A stretch of 43,821 nucleotides of DNA from an uncultured Clostridia bacterium (lineage in GTDB: Bacteria; Bacillota; Clostridia; Oscillospirales; Acutalibacteraceae). Positions 25,784 to 35,556 of this stretch are shown here, piece by piece. The notes under the pieces are model-generated. The model was not told where the DNA came from. It saw nothing but the letters and a program-made list of their open reading frames with translations, and searched no databases. The stretch spans positions 1-43,821 of the forward strand of contig CAMKOU010000002.1 in NCBI GenBank assembly GCA_946414505.1, given 5' to 3'. Each line of letters begins with the position of its first letter. The stretch's first letter is position 1. Made by a program: the position numbers and the translations under genes.

Positions 25784-26695
25784 AATATACGGCTTTACCG
25801 TGCCGGTCAGGTCGGTGACGCTTTCGAGATGGTTTTCGTCCAAAAAGCGGTTTAAGCCCTCGTTGATCTTGACGGGCGCGTAGGGGTCGGAGAACAGCAC
25901 CGTGCCGATTTGCAACGCCGTGGCGCCTGCCATCAGCATTTCGACGGCGTCCTCCCAGGTGCTGATGCCGCCCATGCCGATGATGGGGATGCGGACGGCG
26001 TTGGCGACCTGCCACACCATGCGCACTGCCACCGGGAACACCGCCGCGCCGCTGAGACCGCCGGTGTTGTTGCGGATGACGGGACGGCGCGTGTGAATGT
26101 CGATGCGCATACCCGTCAGCGTGTTGATGAGCGACACCGCGTCGGCGCCCGCTGCCTCGGCAGCCTTGGCGATCGCGGCGATGTCGGACACATTGGGGCT
26201 GAGCTTGACGATCAGCGGCTTTTGGCAGTATTTACGCACCTGTGACGTAATGTCCTCCACCGCTTCGGGGCTGGTGCCGAACTGCACGCCGCCGCACTTG
26301 ACGTTGGGGCAGGAGATGTTCAGCTCCACCATATCCACATCCGTTTCGCTGAGCTTTTCCGCCATTTGGCAGTAGTCCTCCACGGTGTTGCCCGCGATGT
26401 TGGCGATGATGACGGTATTTTGCTGCCGCAGCCACGGCAGATCGTCGCGGATAAACGCGTCCACGCCCGGATTTTGCAGGCCGACGGCGTTGAGAATGCC
26501 CGACGGCGTTTCGGCGATGCGCGGCGGCGGATTGCCGTCGCGGCGCGTCAGGGTGATGCCCTTGCAGGAAATGCCGCCCAGTGTGCTGAGCGGATAAAAC
26601 GCACCGTACTCTCTGCCGAAGCCAAAGGTGCCCGAGGCGGCGATCAGCGGATTGTGAAACGATACGCCTGCCACCTTTACCGATAAATCAGCCAT
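25781..26695 (-). CDS. pyrD: Dihydroorotate dehydrogenase, catalytic subunit
   Basis: MADLSVKVAGVSFHNPLIAASGTFGFGREY...VELNISCPNVKCGG...KLSPNVSDIAAIAKAAEAAGADAVSLINTL...IPIIGMGGISTWEDAVEMLMAGATALQIGT. Confidence 0.97.
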   Translation of the reverse strand: MADLSVKVAGVSFHNPLIAASGTFGFGREYGAFYPLSTLGGISCKGITLTRRDGNPPPRIAETPSGILNAVGLQNPGVDAFIRDDLPWLRQQNTVIIANIAGNTVEDYCQMAEKLSETDVDMVELNISCPNVKCGGVQFGTSPEAVEDITSQVRKYCQKPLIVKLSPNVSDIAAIAKAAEAAGADAVSLINTLTGMRIDIHTRRPVIRNNTGGLSGAAVFPVAVRMVWQVANAVRIPIIGMGGISTWEDAVEMLMAGATALQIGTVLFSDPYAPVKINEGLNRFLDENHLESVTDLTGTVKPYI

Positions 26696-27444
26696 TAAAA
26701 CACAACCTCCTCCGCGTGAAATACGGGGCCGTCCTTGCAGACGTGCTGCATGACCTCTTCCCCGTTTTGGCGCACCCTGACGGCGCACACCAAGCAAGCG
26801 CCGATGCCGCAGCCCATGCGCTCCTCCAGCGAGATCTGGCACGGCTTGCCAAATTCCCGGCAGACCGCCGCCACCGCCTTGAGCATGGGCACGGGGCCGC
26901 AGGCGCACACCTCGTCCACCTCGCCGATGCGTTCGCGCAGCAGGTCGGTGACAAAGCCCCCGACGCCTGCAGAGCCGTCGTCGGTACACAGCAGCGTTTC
27001 GCCGAGCGCCTTGAGATCGTCCTGCAAAATGACGAGCGATTCATGGCGGAAGCCCGTGATGATCAGCGGATCGTCGCACTGCCTGGCGGTGTAGAGCATG
27101 GGCGGCACGCCGATGCCGCCGCCGATCAGGCAATAGCGCTTGCCCTTTTCGACGGCAAAGCCGTTGCCGAGCGGCGCCAATACGTCCACGGTGCCGCCGG
27201 GCTGCATCTGCGACATGATTTTTGTACCCTCGCCCTTGACCTGATACACCAGCCGCAGCACGCCGTCTGACACGTCGCACACCGAGATCGGGCGGCGCAG
27301 CGCCTTGCCGGGCACATACACATGGGCAAACTGACCGCAGGCAACGGACAGATCGTCCTGCTGCCAGCGGAGACGCATATCAAAAATGCCCGCTGCGATC
27401 TCCGCATTTGACAGCAAGGGCAGTTGTCTGACGTCATATTTCAT
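26695..27444 (-). CDS. pyrK: Dihydroorotate dehydrogenase electron-transfer subunit
   Basis: RRPISVCDVSDGVLRLVYQVKGEGT...LIGGGIGVPPML...LEERMGCGIGACLVCAVRV (2Fe-2S ligands). Confidence 0.95.
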   Translation of the reverse strand: MKYDVRQLPLLSNAEIAAGIFDMRLRWQQDDLSVACGQFAHVYVPGKALRRPISVCDVSDGVLRLVYQVKGEGTKIMSQMQPGGTVDVLAPLGNGFAVEKGKRYCLIGGGIGVPPMLYTARQCDDPLIITGFRHESLVILQDDLKALGETLLCTDDGSAGVGGFVTDLLRERIGEVDEVCACGPVPMLKAVAAVCREFGKPCQISLEERMGCGIGACLVCAVRVRQNGEEVMQHVCKDGPVFHAEEVVF

Positions 27445-27468
27445 GATTCCACTCTCCCCAAAGATTGA

Positions 27469-28716
27469 TTAATCGTATTTGAGCAGCAGCGTGATGACGC
27501 GCCGGTTTTCGTTGGCGCTGAGCTTGCTGCTGTTGTTGATGAACGGCTCGTAATCGTTGCTTTCGTTGGCGCCCGACACCCAATCGTAGGCGTAGCCCTG
27601 CACCAGCAGGTCAAAGGTTTCCTCAAAGTCGAGCGCTTCGCTGACCATAAAGCAGCAGGAATCCCTTTGGTCGAGCGCCGCCTGCGCCACATAGGACACA
27701 TAATCGCCCGCGTCGAGGTCGTCGATGGCCATGGAATTGCGGAGAAAATAATTGTACGCGGTGGCGGTGCAGTCCGGCACAAAGCCGTTGTACCACACGT
27801 CGGGATCCTCGCTTTCGTTAAACAGCGGCGAAATGGTGTGATCCTTTTCGATCTCCGCCGTGGTCAGGTTGAAATAGTAGTAACGGTCGCTTTCCACCGA
27901 CGCGTCCTCATAATCGTCCCACGTCACATCCACATGGTACCAGTCGCCGTCGAGCTGCACGCAGTTCCAAATATGGTTGACGTTGCCCTCGTCGGTAAAG
28001 TCCTTTGCCTGCCCCTGAATGACCCAGCAGGGAACGTCCAGCCGCTCGCACAGCAGCTGGAAGGCGCGGGTATAGCCCTCGCACACCGCCCGTTCCTCCA
28101 CCAGCGCACCGTAGGCGTTTTGCTCGTTGGAGCGCACCCTGTCGTTTTTGTGCAGCTCCACCGCCTCGTCGTCATAGACGCAGTTTTCGATCAAGTAATG
28201 GTGCAAATACAGCTCTTTTTCATAGGCGGAGCCGTCGGCGGGCGCTTTGTCCGTCACCGTCTGCACCACCTGCTCCATTTGATCGCGCGCCGCTTGCAGC
28301 GCCTCGTCCTCCAGCTTGAAATGCAGGCTGATGCGCAGCCTGCCCTGCACGGTGGAATAGTAATACGGCTCTGCCTCGTCGATCCAAAACACTGCGGGAT
28401 GGTCGTCCTTGTACAGCTCTAAAATGTCGCTGACGCGCTGCATGTTATCAAACGCATCGCTGTAAAACTCGGTGCTGTGCGGTTGGTTCACCGCCTCGTC
28501 AATGGCGGCATACAGCCGCTGCTCGGCGTCGTTTGCCAACGCATTAAATCCATATCCCGTATATTTTTGCCGCAGCTCCTCCACAGACACCTGCGTGGTG
28601 TTTGCCGCTTCGGGAAGCGCGGCGCTGCCGGCGTCCGTCACCGGCAACGCGCATCCCGCCGGCAGCATCGCGCCGCACACGGCTGCCGCGACCGCCAAAA
28701 CGGATATTTTTTTCAT
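27469..28716 (-). CDS. Transglutaminase-like lipoprotein
   Basis: Lipobox LPAGCALP; AVCEGYTRAFQLLCERLDVPCWVIQG...NHIWNCVQLDGDWYHVDVTWDD (Cys-His-Asp transglutaminase core). Confidence 0.88.
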   Translation of the reverse strand: MKKISVLAVAAAVCGAMLPAGCALPVTDAGSAALPEAANTTQVSVEELRQKYTGYGFNALANDAEQRLYAAIDEAVNQPHSTEFYSDAFDNMQRVSDILELYKDDHPAVFWIDEAEPYYYSTVQGRLRISLHFKLEDEALQAARDQMEQVVQTVTDKAPADGSAYEKELYLHHYLIENCVYDDEAVELHKNDRVRSNEQNAYGALVEERAVCEGYTRAFQLLCERLDVPCWVIQGQAKDFTDEGNVNHIWNCVQLDGDWYHVDVTWDDYEDASVESDRYYYFNLTTAEIEKDHTISPLFNESEDPDVWYNGFVPDCTATAYNYFLRNSMAIDDLDAGDYVSYVAQAALDQRDSCCFMVSEALDFEETFDLLVQGYAYDWVSGANESNDYEPFINNSSKLSANENRRVITLLLKYD

Positions 28717-28719
28717 GTA

Positions 28720-30213
28720 TCAAGCTACCTCGGAAATACTGTTGACGGCGCGGGTAACGTCGCCCTTGTTGCTGTGTCCCATCACTTCGCCGTTGAGCTT
28801 GGCGAGATATTTGTCGCCGTCGCTGATAAACTCCACCTTGTCGCTGCCGCCGTCGGCAAAGGTATAGGTGATGGTGAGCGCAGCGGTGCTGCCGCTGTCG
28901 GTTTTGGCGTCCGCAAGCGGCACCAGCGCCACATTGTTGTACATTTCGGTAAATTTGCCGATCTCGATGTCCTTGCCGCCGCTTGTCACGGTGGTCACCT
29001 CGGCGGTGGTCTCATTGCCTTTGTCGTCGGTGGTGACGGATTCCTTGGTCTCCAGCGCAAAGGTGGTGGTTTTGCCGTTCGCCGTGACCGCCATTTCGGT
29101 CAGCGCGGTCATTTTGGGGTTGCACACATACTCGCCGCACAGCTTGTCAAAGCTCGTTTGGCTCCACGCCGCCTTGCTCGCCGCAAGGGTGTACACCACG
29201 CTGCCGCCGCCGGTCATCAAACAGATCTTGCCGTCCGCGTCGGGCTTGGACGCGTGCAGCTCCACCGTGCCGTCGGGATATTCCGCCGTCAGCGTCGCAT
29301 AGGGCGTCGCCAGCCCCAGCTCCTGCAGCTGCGCGTCGGAGGGATTCACCATTTTGACCGCGTCGGCATACAAGCCGCGAATACCGCCCGTGATCAGGCT
29401 GCTTTCCACCTCGTTTGCCATCCGCGCGGCGGGCGCTGTCATACGGTAGGAAGCGGTATAATTGTCGTCGTCGTTGGGCACCAGCGTGATCGCCTTGGCA
29501 AAGCCGGCGCCGGAAATGGTGATCTCGGACGCCTGGTTGTTGTCGGTGTTGTCCGCCGCGTCGTTAACGGCCAGGCTCATCATGTCGGTCAAGCCCAAGT
29601 CAAACGCCGAAACGGTGTCGGTATCGGCGACATACACCGCGTCGCCGGTGCCGAATTTGATGTAGGTGCCCGCCTGCTTCGGCGCGTCGCTGCCGACGAT
29701 GATCACCGCCTTGGTTTTGTCCGTGTAGGTCACGGTGACGGTGGAACGCGGCTTGTCAAAGCCAAATTCCGCACCCTTGCTTTTGTCGAGCGTCGCCACC
29801 TTGGAAAAGCGGAGGCTTGCCGCCGCGCTCGCGATCTTGTCGGGCACGCCGGTTTGCAGGGCATAGTCCTCATAGCCCTTGACGGTGTACACCGTCGCTT
29901 GTCCCTCGGGGGTTTGCGACAGCACGTCGAGCGTGCCCTTGCTGTTTTCCACATGAATGCTTTGGATGTCGGCGGGATAGTATTCCATCAGCGTGCCGTA
30001 GCTGTTGTTGGCGATGTTGCCGTCCTTGTCGGTTTCCACCTGCGCCTGGTGCAGGCCGTCGCCGTCCACCGACCGCGACAGCGCCACACCCTCGTCAATG
30101 GTGGCGTTTTGCGCGTCGCTGCCGCCCTTGGGCAAAAATACCAGCAGCAGAACGACGGCAACCAGCACCGCCGCGGCAATGCCGCCTATTATCAGTCCTT
30201 TTTTCTTGTTCAT
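28720..30213 (-). CDS. DUF4340-like membrane-anchored protein
   Basis: MNKKKGLIIGGIAAAVLVAVVLLLVFLPKGG; VYTVKGYEDYALQTGVPDKIASAAASLRFSKV; follows a GldG-like gene. Start at ATG after AGGAGG. Confidence 0.78.
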   Translation of the reverse strand: MNKKKGLIIGGIAAAVLVAVVLLLVFLPKGGSDAQNATIDEGVALSRSVDGDGLHQAQVETDKDGNIANNSYGTLMEYYPADIQSIHVENSKGTLDVLSQTPEGQATVYTVKGYEDYALQTGVPDKIASAAASLRFSKVATLDKSKGAEFGFDKPRSTVTVTYTDKTKAVIIVGSDAPKQAGTYIKFGTGDAVYVADTDTVSAFDLGLTDMMSLAVNDAADNTDNNQASEITISGAGFAKAITLVPNDDDNYTASYRMTAPAARMANEVESSLITGGIRGLYADAVKMVNPSDAQLQELGLATPYATLTAEYPDGTVELHASKPDADGKICLMTGGGSVVYTLAASKAAWSQTSFDKLCGEYVCNPKMTALTEMAVTANGKTTTFALETKESVTTDDKGNETTAEVTTVTSGGKDIEIGKFTEMYNNVALVPLADAKTDSGSTAALTITYTFADGGSDKVEFISDGDKYLAKLNGEVMGHSNKGDVTRAVNSISEVA

Positions 30214-31745
30214 CAGCGGTTCCTCCTGCGCATCCACAACACGATGCCCGTCGCAAGCACCGCCGCCGGAATGACGAACATAAACAGGATCATCATCGCG
30301 TTGGAGGCGGTGGCGCTCGGTGCGCCGAGAGTGGCGTTGTCGATGGTTTTGCTCTCAATGATCACGGCGTTGTCCTCTTTGTCCGCGATCGTGTTGACCA
30401 AGGTCATAAAATATTCGGCGTTGTTGAAGCTGGGGTAATTCAGATCCGCCGACAGCAGCATCGCCTTGGAGCTGAACACCACCACGTTGGAGCTTTGCTC
30501 GGTGCCTGCCTTGACGCCCTCGGCGGCAACGGGGATCGGCTTGCCGGTGATGTTGGCTTCGGCGTCAAAGTCGTCGCCGGCGTCAAACGGCAGGATGCCC
30601 GCCTTGTCGGAGCTTTGCAGCAGCGCGTGCGCGGTGTTTTCGTCCTTGATGGTGACGCCCAGCGCGTATTCGTTGACGACAAACACATTTTGGCTGCTGA
30701 GCTTTTCGGTGTAATAGTCGGTGTAGTCGAGCAGCGACACATACGGCGTGGTGTTGTTCAGCCGGTGGTTGGGATCGGTTTCATACAGCATACCCTTGTT
30801 GAGCGCCATGCCGTAGTCGCTGAGGATCGCGTCGATGTTCGGGGTTTTGATCTCGCCCAGACGCGGATCGGCGTTGGCGACATAAATAAGGGTTTTGCCG
30901 TATTTGCCGTCGTTTTCCAGCCACTTTTGCAGCGCTGCGGCAGCTTCGTCGCTGAGGTCGCGTTCGGGCGCGAACAGCAGCACAAAACGCGCGTCCTTGT
31001 CGAGCGTGCCGGTGAGCAGCGACACCTCGTTGACCTGGTAGGCGTTGTCGGTGAGCAGCGCGGTCACACCGCCGTAGCCGTCGTCGCTGTTTTCGCCCTC
31101 GCCGGTCATCACGTCCACGATCACCTTGTTTTCGGTGGTGACGTCGAGCGCCGCCTTGACCACCGCCTGCTCAATGGTGGTGCCCGTCCACTGGTAGACG
31201 CCCATCGAGTTGAAATATTCCTCGTCGTAGGTAAAGCAATCGGTCACCGACAGTCCCTTATATTGCTTGCCGCACACCATCACGCCCATCGTATCGTTGG
31301 TTTTCCAGTTGACGTTGGGATAATCCTGCGCAAACTGCGGATTTTCGGTGGTGTCCACAAAGTCATAGGTAAATTTGCCGTTGGAGGCGGACGCCATTTT
31401 GTCGAGCAGGTTTTTCGCCTGCACAAAATGGGTGCTGACGCTTGTAAAATCCTCCTCGGAGGCAACGATGTGCAGCTTGACGTCCTTTGTCAGGCGGCTC
31501 ATGTAGTCCTTGGTGTCGTTCGACAGGGCAAACGCCTTGTTGGCGGTGAGATCCGCCTTCAGCTCGGGGAACCGATCTACGAGCAGCCCCACCACGACGT
31601 TCAGCAAAACCACGACCGCGACGCCCACGGCGGTCAAGATCACCGCCAGCGAGCCGTGCCGCATTTTGCGGGATTGCAACAGCGCTTTCGGCTTTGAGGG
31701 CTTTTTTTCCGTTTTAACGGAGGTCTTTTCGTTCTTTTCAGCCAT
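30213..31745 (-). CDS. GldG-like ABC-transporter auxiliary protein
   Basis: N- and C-terminal TM, long extracytoplasmic region beginning ELKADLTANKAFALSNDTKDYMSRLTKDVKLHIVAS; adjacent to ABC permease/ATPase. Confidence 0.82.
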   Translation of the reverse strand: MAEKNEKTSVKTEKKPSKPKALLQSRKMRHGSLAVILTAVGVAVVVLLNVVVGLLVDRFPELKADLTANKAFALSNDTKDYMSRLTKDVKLHIVASEEDFTSVSTHFVQAKNLLDKMASASNGKFTYDFVDTTENPQFAQDYPNVNWKTNDTMGVMVCGKQYKGLSVTDCFTYDEEYFNSMGVYQWTGTTIEQAVVKAALDVTTENKVIVDVMTGEGENSDDGYGGVTALLTDNAYQVNEVSLLTGTLDKDARFVLLFAPERDLSDEAAAALQKWLENDGKYGKTLIYVANADPRLGEIKTPNIDAILSDYGMALNKGMLYETDPNHRLNNTTPYVSLLDYTDYYTEKLSSQNVFVVNEYALGVTIKDENTAHALLQSSDKAGILPFDAGDDFDAEANITGKPIPVAAEGVKAGTEQSSNVVVFSSKAMLLSADLNYPSFNNAEYFMTLVNTIADKEDNAVIIESKTIDNATLGAPSATASNAMMILFMFVIPAAVLATGIVLWMRRRNR

Positions 31746-31758
31746 TGTTCACCCCTCC

Positions 31759-32463
31759 TTAGCTCCAGCGGCGTCTTTCCAGAACGCGCACGGTGAAAAA
31801 GATAAACAGCCCCGTCACGCTCAGATAGAACATCACATCCACGATACTGAGAATACCGTAGGTAAAATTCGTATAGTAATTGAGGAAATTCAGCTTTTCC
31901 AAAACCGCGGACAGCCAGTCCACGGGAACCAGGCTGATGAGATAGCCCATGGTGTCGATAAACAGACCGACCGCCATGCCGATGACGGCGGCGACCACCA
32001 TGCTCTCGGTCAGCGAGGAAATAAAGATATTGATGGCGATCATGGCAACGCCGACCAGCAAAATGCCGAGCAGCGTACACAATATCACCGTCCACTGCGG
32101 CTGCGCGAAAAAGGAGATGACCACGCCGTACACCAAAAAGATGGCGCAGCACAGGGCATACACGCAAAACGCGCCCAAAAACTTGCCCATCACGATCTCG
32201 ATCAGGCTGACGGGCGAGGTCAGCAGCGCCTGGTCGGTCTTTTGGCGCTTTTCCTCGGAAAAGGTTTTCATCGTCAGCACCGGGATGATGAACATGATGA
32301 TGTAAAACATGTTGGCGAACACATAAGACAGGCTGGCGGAGTTGTTGTAAAAGCAGTACAAATAAAAGAACATGCCGCTGAAAAAGTAATACACAGCCAG
32401 CACCACATAGGCGATGGCGGAGTTAAAGTAGCCCGACATTTCGCGCTTAAAGATAGCTCCCAT
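31759..32463 (-). CDS. ABC-2 type (GldF-like) permease
   Basis: MGAIFKREMSGYFNSAIAYVVLAVYYFFSGMFFYLY...TMKTFSEEKRQKTDQALLTSPVSLIEIVMGKFLGAF. Confidence 0.9.
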   Translation of the reverse strand: MGAIFKREMSGYFNSAIAYVVLAVYYFFSGMFFYLYCFYNNSASLSYVFANMFYIIMFIIPVLTMKTFSEEKRQKTDQALLTSPVSLIEIVMGKFLGAFCVYALCCAIFLVYGVVISFFAQPQWTVILCTLLGILLVGVAMIAINIFISSLTESMVVAAVIGMAVGLFIDTMGYLISLVPVDWLSAVLEKLNFLNYYTNFTYGILSIVDVMFYLSVTGLFIFFTVRVLERRRWS

Positions 32464-33398
32464 TACGCCTTGCCTCCTTTCGCCTTGGCGGTCAGCTTGA
32501 GGTAGAGCTCCTCCAGGCTGTCGCCGCCCGCTTTCATTTCCAAAATGGGACAGTCGATGCGCGCCATCGCGCTGAACACGGCGCGGCGGACGTCCTCGCC
32601 GGGCTTGAACTCCACGCTGAGCTGTCCCTGTGTGCCGGTGCGCTTCACCTTGAGCACGCCGGGGATCTTTTGCAGCTCCGCCGTCGCGTCTGCCAAGCTG
32701 CCGTCCACGGTCAGCAGCAGCTGTCCCTCCTGCGCGAGCACCTGTGACAGCTCGTCGGTTTTGGCGTCGGCAATGATCTTGCCGCCCGCGATGATGATGA
32801 TCCGGTCGCAGGTGGCGGAAATTTCGCTGAGCACGTGCGACGAAAAGATCACCGTATGCTTTTTGCCGAGGCTCTTGATCAGCTTGCGGATCTCGATGAT
32901 CTGCTGCGGATCCAATCCGACCGTCGGCTCGTCGAGGATGATGACCGGCGGATTGCCGAGCAGCGCCTGCGCAAAGCCGACGCGCTGGCGGTAGCCCTTG
33001 GACAGGTTTTTGATGAGCCGCTTGCCGTGCTTTTCCAGCCCCACCAAGCGCATGACCTCGTCCACATGCGCCTGCTTGGGCAGCCTGACGCGCTTGAGGT
33101 CAAACATGAATTCCAGATATTTGCGCACCGTCATGTCCGCATACAGCGGCGGCAGCTCGGGCAGGTAGCCGATTTTTTGCTTGGTTTGCTTCGGCTGCGC
33201 CAAAATTTCGCTGCCGTCCACCGTCACGGTGCCCGAGGTGGAGGAAATGTAGCCCGTGATGATGTTCATCGTGGTGGATTTTCCCGCGCCGTTCGGCCCC
33301 AAAAAGCCGAGCACCTCGCCGGTGTCTACGGTAAAGCTGACGTCGTCGAGCGCAAGCAGCTTGCCGTAGCGTTTGGTGAGATTTTTAACCTCTATCAA
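32463..33398 (-). CDS. ABC transporter ATP-binding protein (GldA-like)
   Basis: Walker A GPNGAGKST, signature LSKGYRQRVGFAQAL, Walker B VIILDEPTVGLDP; probable TTG start after TAGGAGTGATACAG. Confidence 0.95.
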   Translation of the reverse strand: MIEVKNLTKRYGKLLALDDVSFTVDTGEVLGFLGPNGAGKSTTMNIITGYISSTSGTVTVDGSEILAQPKQTKQKIGYLPELPPLYADMTVRKYLEFMFDLKRVRLPKQAHVDEVMRLVGLEKHGKRLIKNLSKGYRQRVGFAQALLGNPPVIILDEPTVGLDPQQIIEIRKLIKSLGKKHTVIFSSHVLSEISATCDRIIIIAGGKIIADAKTDELSQVLAQEGQLLLTVDGSLADATAELQKIPGVLKVKRTGTQGQLSVEFKPGEDVRRAVFSAMARIDCPILEMKAGGDSLEELYLKLTAKAKGGKA

Positions 33399-33508
33399 CT
33401 GTATCACTCCTAACAGAAACTTCTGCACGTTTTTCCAACGTATATTGTACCACAAGTAAACGGAATTTGGTAGGGTTTTTTGTAAAAATTCAGATTTTCA
33501 TCACAAAA

Positions 33509-33541
33509 CAAAAGCCTGCGGCACACACCGCAGGCTTCTGC
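33509..33541 (-). terminator. Terminator of the dockerin-protein gene
   Basis: Minus strand AGAAGCCTGCGGTGTGTGCCGCAGGCTTTTGTTTTG. Confidence 0.8.
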
Positions 33542-33556
33542 TGACTTTCTATTCGG

Positions 33557-35032
33557 TTATTCCAGTTCGGCAAGCTTGCGCTGCATTGCCGTGACGTCCT
33601 TGATATTAATTTTTCCGTCGCCGTTGAAGTCGTACTGCAAAAATGTTTTTTCGTCGGTCAAATCCGCCGTCAAAAACTCGCTCAGCATCCGCTGTACAGC
33701 CGTAATATCCTCCACGGTCAGTAATTCGTCACCGGTTACATCGCCGATCATAAAGTCCACCGGCTTTAACGGCGTTTCTTCTGTCGCAATCAGCCATTTT
33801 TCACATTTATCGCACTGCACGCCCTCGGTATGTCCCGTATGCATGTAAGTAGCTTCTTTGGCAGGCACATATACATAATGGTGACCCAACGCAGGAATCA
33901 CCTGCTGTTCAACTATGATTGCGCCGCACATAGAACAGTGGGAGCCCTCGGTCTTGCCTGCGGTGTCACAGGTCGGTGCCACAGCTTCGTCCTTCACAAC
34001 CGTATGCGGCACCTTGGGGATAATCTCCATTGGCACATATACCTCGCCGCAGCGGTCACAATACACGCCCAAGGTGTGTCCCTCGTGCTGACAAGTGGCT
34101 TCGGTTTCGTGGTCAATGATCGGATGATGTCCCAATGCCGGCAATTCCTCCTGCGCCATAATCATTTCGCCGCAGGAAGTGCAATACTTACTGTCGGACA
34201 AGCCGGCTTTTGTACATGTGGGCGCCCTGCCCGGCACGGTGCGGGTGTGAGTATGCAGGCATACATAATTGGCAATGGTAATGGTGTACTTCGCACCGGT
34301 CTTATTCACAAAGTCAAAGTCTCTCAGGTCGAGCTGCGCTTTAACATTGCAAAGATTAGCGGTATCGAAGGTGATATTACCGCCATCCCAAGCTGCGTCA
34401 TAGGTAACGCCGCTCTCAATAACGGGAGCATCTTCTTTGGGTGCGCCGAAGTTGTAGTTCCATGCGCCGTCGATGGCAAATTTGATCTGACGCTCGAAGC
34501 CATCGGGAACACCCTCAAAGGTGATTTCCCAAACATCCTTTTCTACCTCGTTCATCTTGTTTGCCTCGGCATCGGGAGTCCAAGATACACCGTTCAGCCA
34601 GTTGCCTTCGCCGTTACCGACCGCATAAACGTCGGTGTAGTTGAAGACTGCCTCACCAACATTTTCACCGCTAACGGTAACAATGTTGGTTTCGGGATCA
34701 TACGAAACAGTGAAGGTGCCGGGACCGGTAACTGCGAACGCAACATTGTTGCCTTTATCGTCGCCGATCCACTCGGTGTCGTTCTTAACTGCCTTCAGCT
34801 GAACAACTGCATACGCCTTGTCAGTCGTATAAGACTTGGTGTACTTGCCATCCTCGCCCTTGGTCATGGTGTTGGTATAAAGTGTGCCATGCCAAGCGAC
34901 ACCAAAGATCTCAGCATTGTCACCGGCTACGATAAGGGTCTCTTCGCTGTCGGTTTCCGCTGCCAACGCGGTTAACGGCAAACAGGTCACCGTCAGCAAA
35001 ACTGCCAACAGAACAGATAAAAACTTTTTCAT
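33557..35032 (-). CDS. Secreted dockerin-containing protein with repeated Cys-pair modules
   Basis: Signal peptide MKKFLSVLLAVLLTVTCLPLTALAAE; dockerin GDVTGDELLTVEDITAVQRMLSEF...YDFNGDGKINIKDVTAMQRKLAELE; repeats of CxxCGE...IPALGHH. Confidence 0.88.
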   Translation of the reverse strand: MKKFLSVLLAVLLTVTCLPLTALAAETDSEETLIVAGDNAEIFGVAWHGTLYTNTMTKGEDGKYTKSYTTDKAYAVVQLKAVKNDTEWIGDDKGNNVAFAVTGPGTFTVSYDPETNIVTVSGENVGEAVFNYTDVYAVGNGEGNWLNGVSWTPDAEANKMNEVEKDVWEITFEGVPDGFERQIKFAIDGAWNYNFGAPKEDAPVIESGVTYDAAWDGGNITFDTANLCNVKAQLDLRDFDFVNKTGAKYTITIANYVCLHTHTRTVPGRAPTCTKAGLSDSKYCTSCGEMIMAQEELPALGHHPIIDHETEATCQHEGHTLGVYCDRCGEVYVPMEIIPKVPHTVVKDEAVAPTCDTAGKTEGSHCSMCGAIIVEQQVIPALGHHYVYVPAKEATYMHTGHTEGVQCDKCEKWLIATEETPLKPVDFMIGDVTGDELLTVEDITAVQRMLSEFLTADLTDEKTFLQYDFNGDGKINIKDVTAMQRKLAELE

Positions 35033-35201
35033 ATAACTGCCTCCTTTGCACTTTCGAGATACTGTTTTCGCCATTTGATACTACTATTTTATCACAAAGA
35101 TTCAGTTTTTACAACCAAAAGTGAGCATTTTTTAGTAAGTTTAGCTGTATTTTTTTCACCCGGCGGGGCATACTACGAAAAAAGCAGAAAGGAGCGATCA
35201 C

Positions 35202-35555
35202 ATGCCGTTTGTATTGGCGTTTCTCACCGGCGGGGCGATTTGCGTTGTCGGGCAGCTGTTGATCGACAAAACCGCGCTGACGCCTGCGCGCATCCTGACC
35301 GCCTTTGTCGTGGCAGGATTGGTTTTGGGGGCGCTGGGGCTGTATCAGCCGCTTGTAGACTTTGGACAGGAGGGCGCCGCCGTGCCGATTTCGGGCTTCG
35401 GCAATTTGATGGCGCAGGGCGTGCGCGACGCGCTGCGCGAGGACGGCGCGCTCGGCATCCTGACCGGCGGCGTCAAAAGCGCGGCGGCAGGCGTGGCGGC
35501 GGCGATCTTTTTTTCGCTCTGCGCGGCGGTTGCGGTCAGGTCAAGGGAGAAGTAG
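35202..35555 (+). CDS. spoVAE: Stage V sporulation protein AE-like
   Basis: MPFVLAFLTGGAICVVGQLLIDKTALTPARILTAFVVAGLVLGALGLYQPLVDFGQEGAAVPISGFGNLMAQGV. Confidence 0.92.
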   Translation: MPFVLAFLTGGAICVVGQLLIDKTALTPARILTAFVVAGLVLGALGLYQPLVDFGQEGAAVPISGFGNLMAQGVRDALREDGALGILTGGVKSAAAGVAAAIFFSLCAAVAVRSREK

Positions 35556-35556
35556 C

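Noticed and set aside
26696-26989. 98-residue N-terminal extension of the pyrD ORF
   Set aside because: Overlaps pyrK entirely in another frame; the conserved DHOD start MADLSVKVAGVSFHNPLIAASGTFG lies at 26695.
28477-30438. 653-aa plus-strand ORF opposite the DUF4340-like gene
   Set aside because: Shadow ORF with Arg/His-rich composition; the opposite strand has SD, signal/TM segment and operon context.
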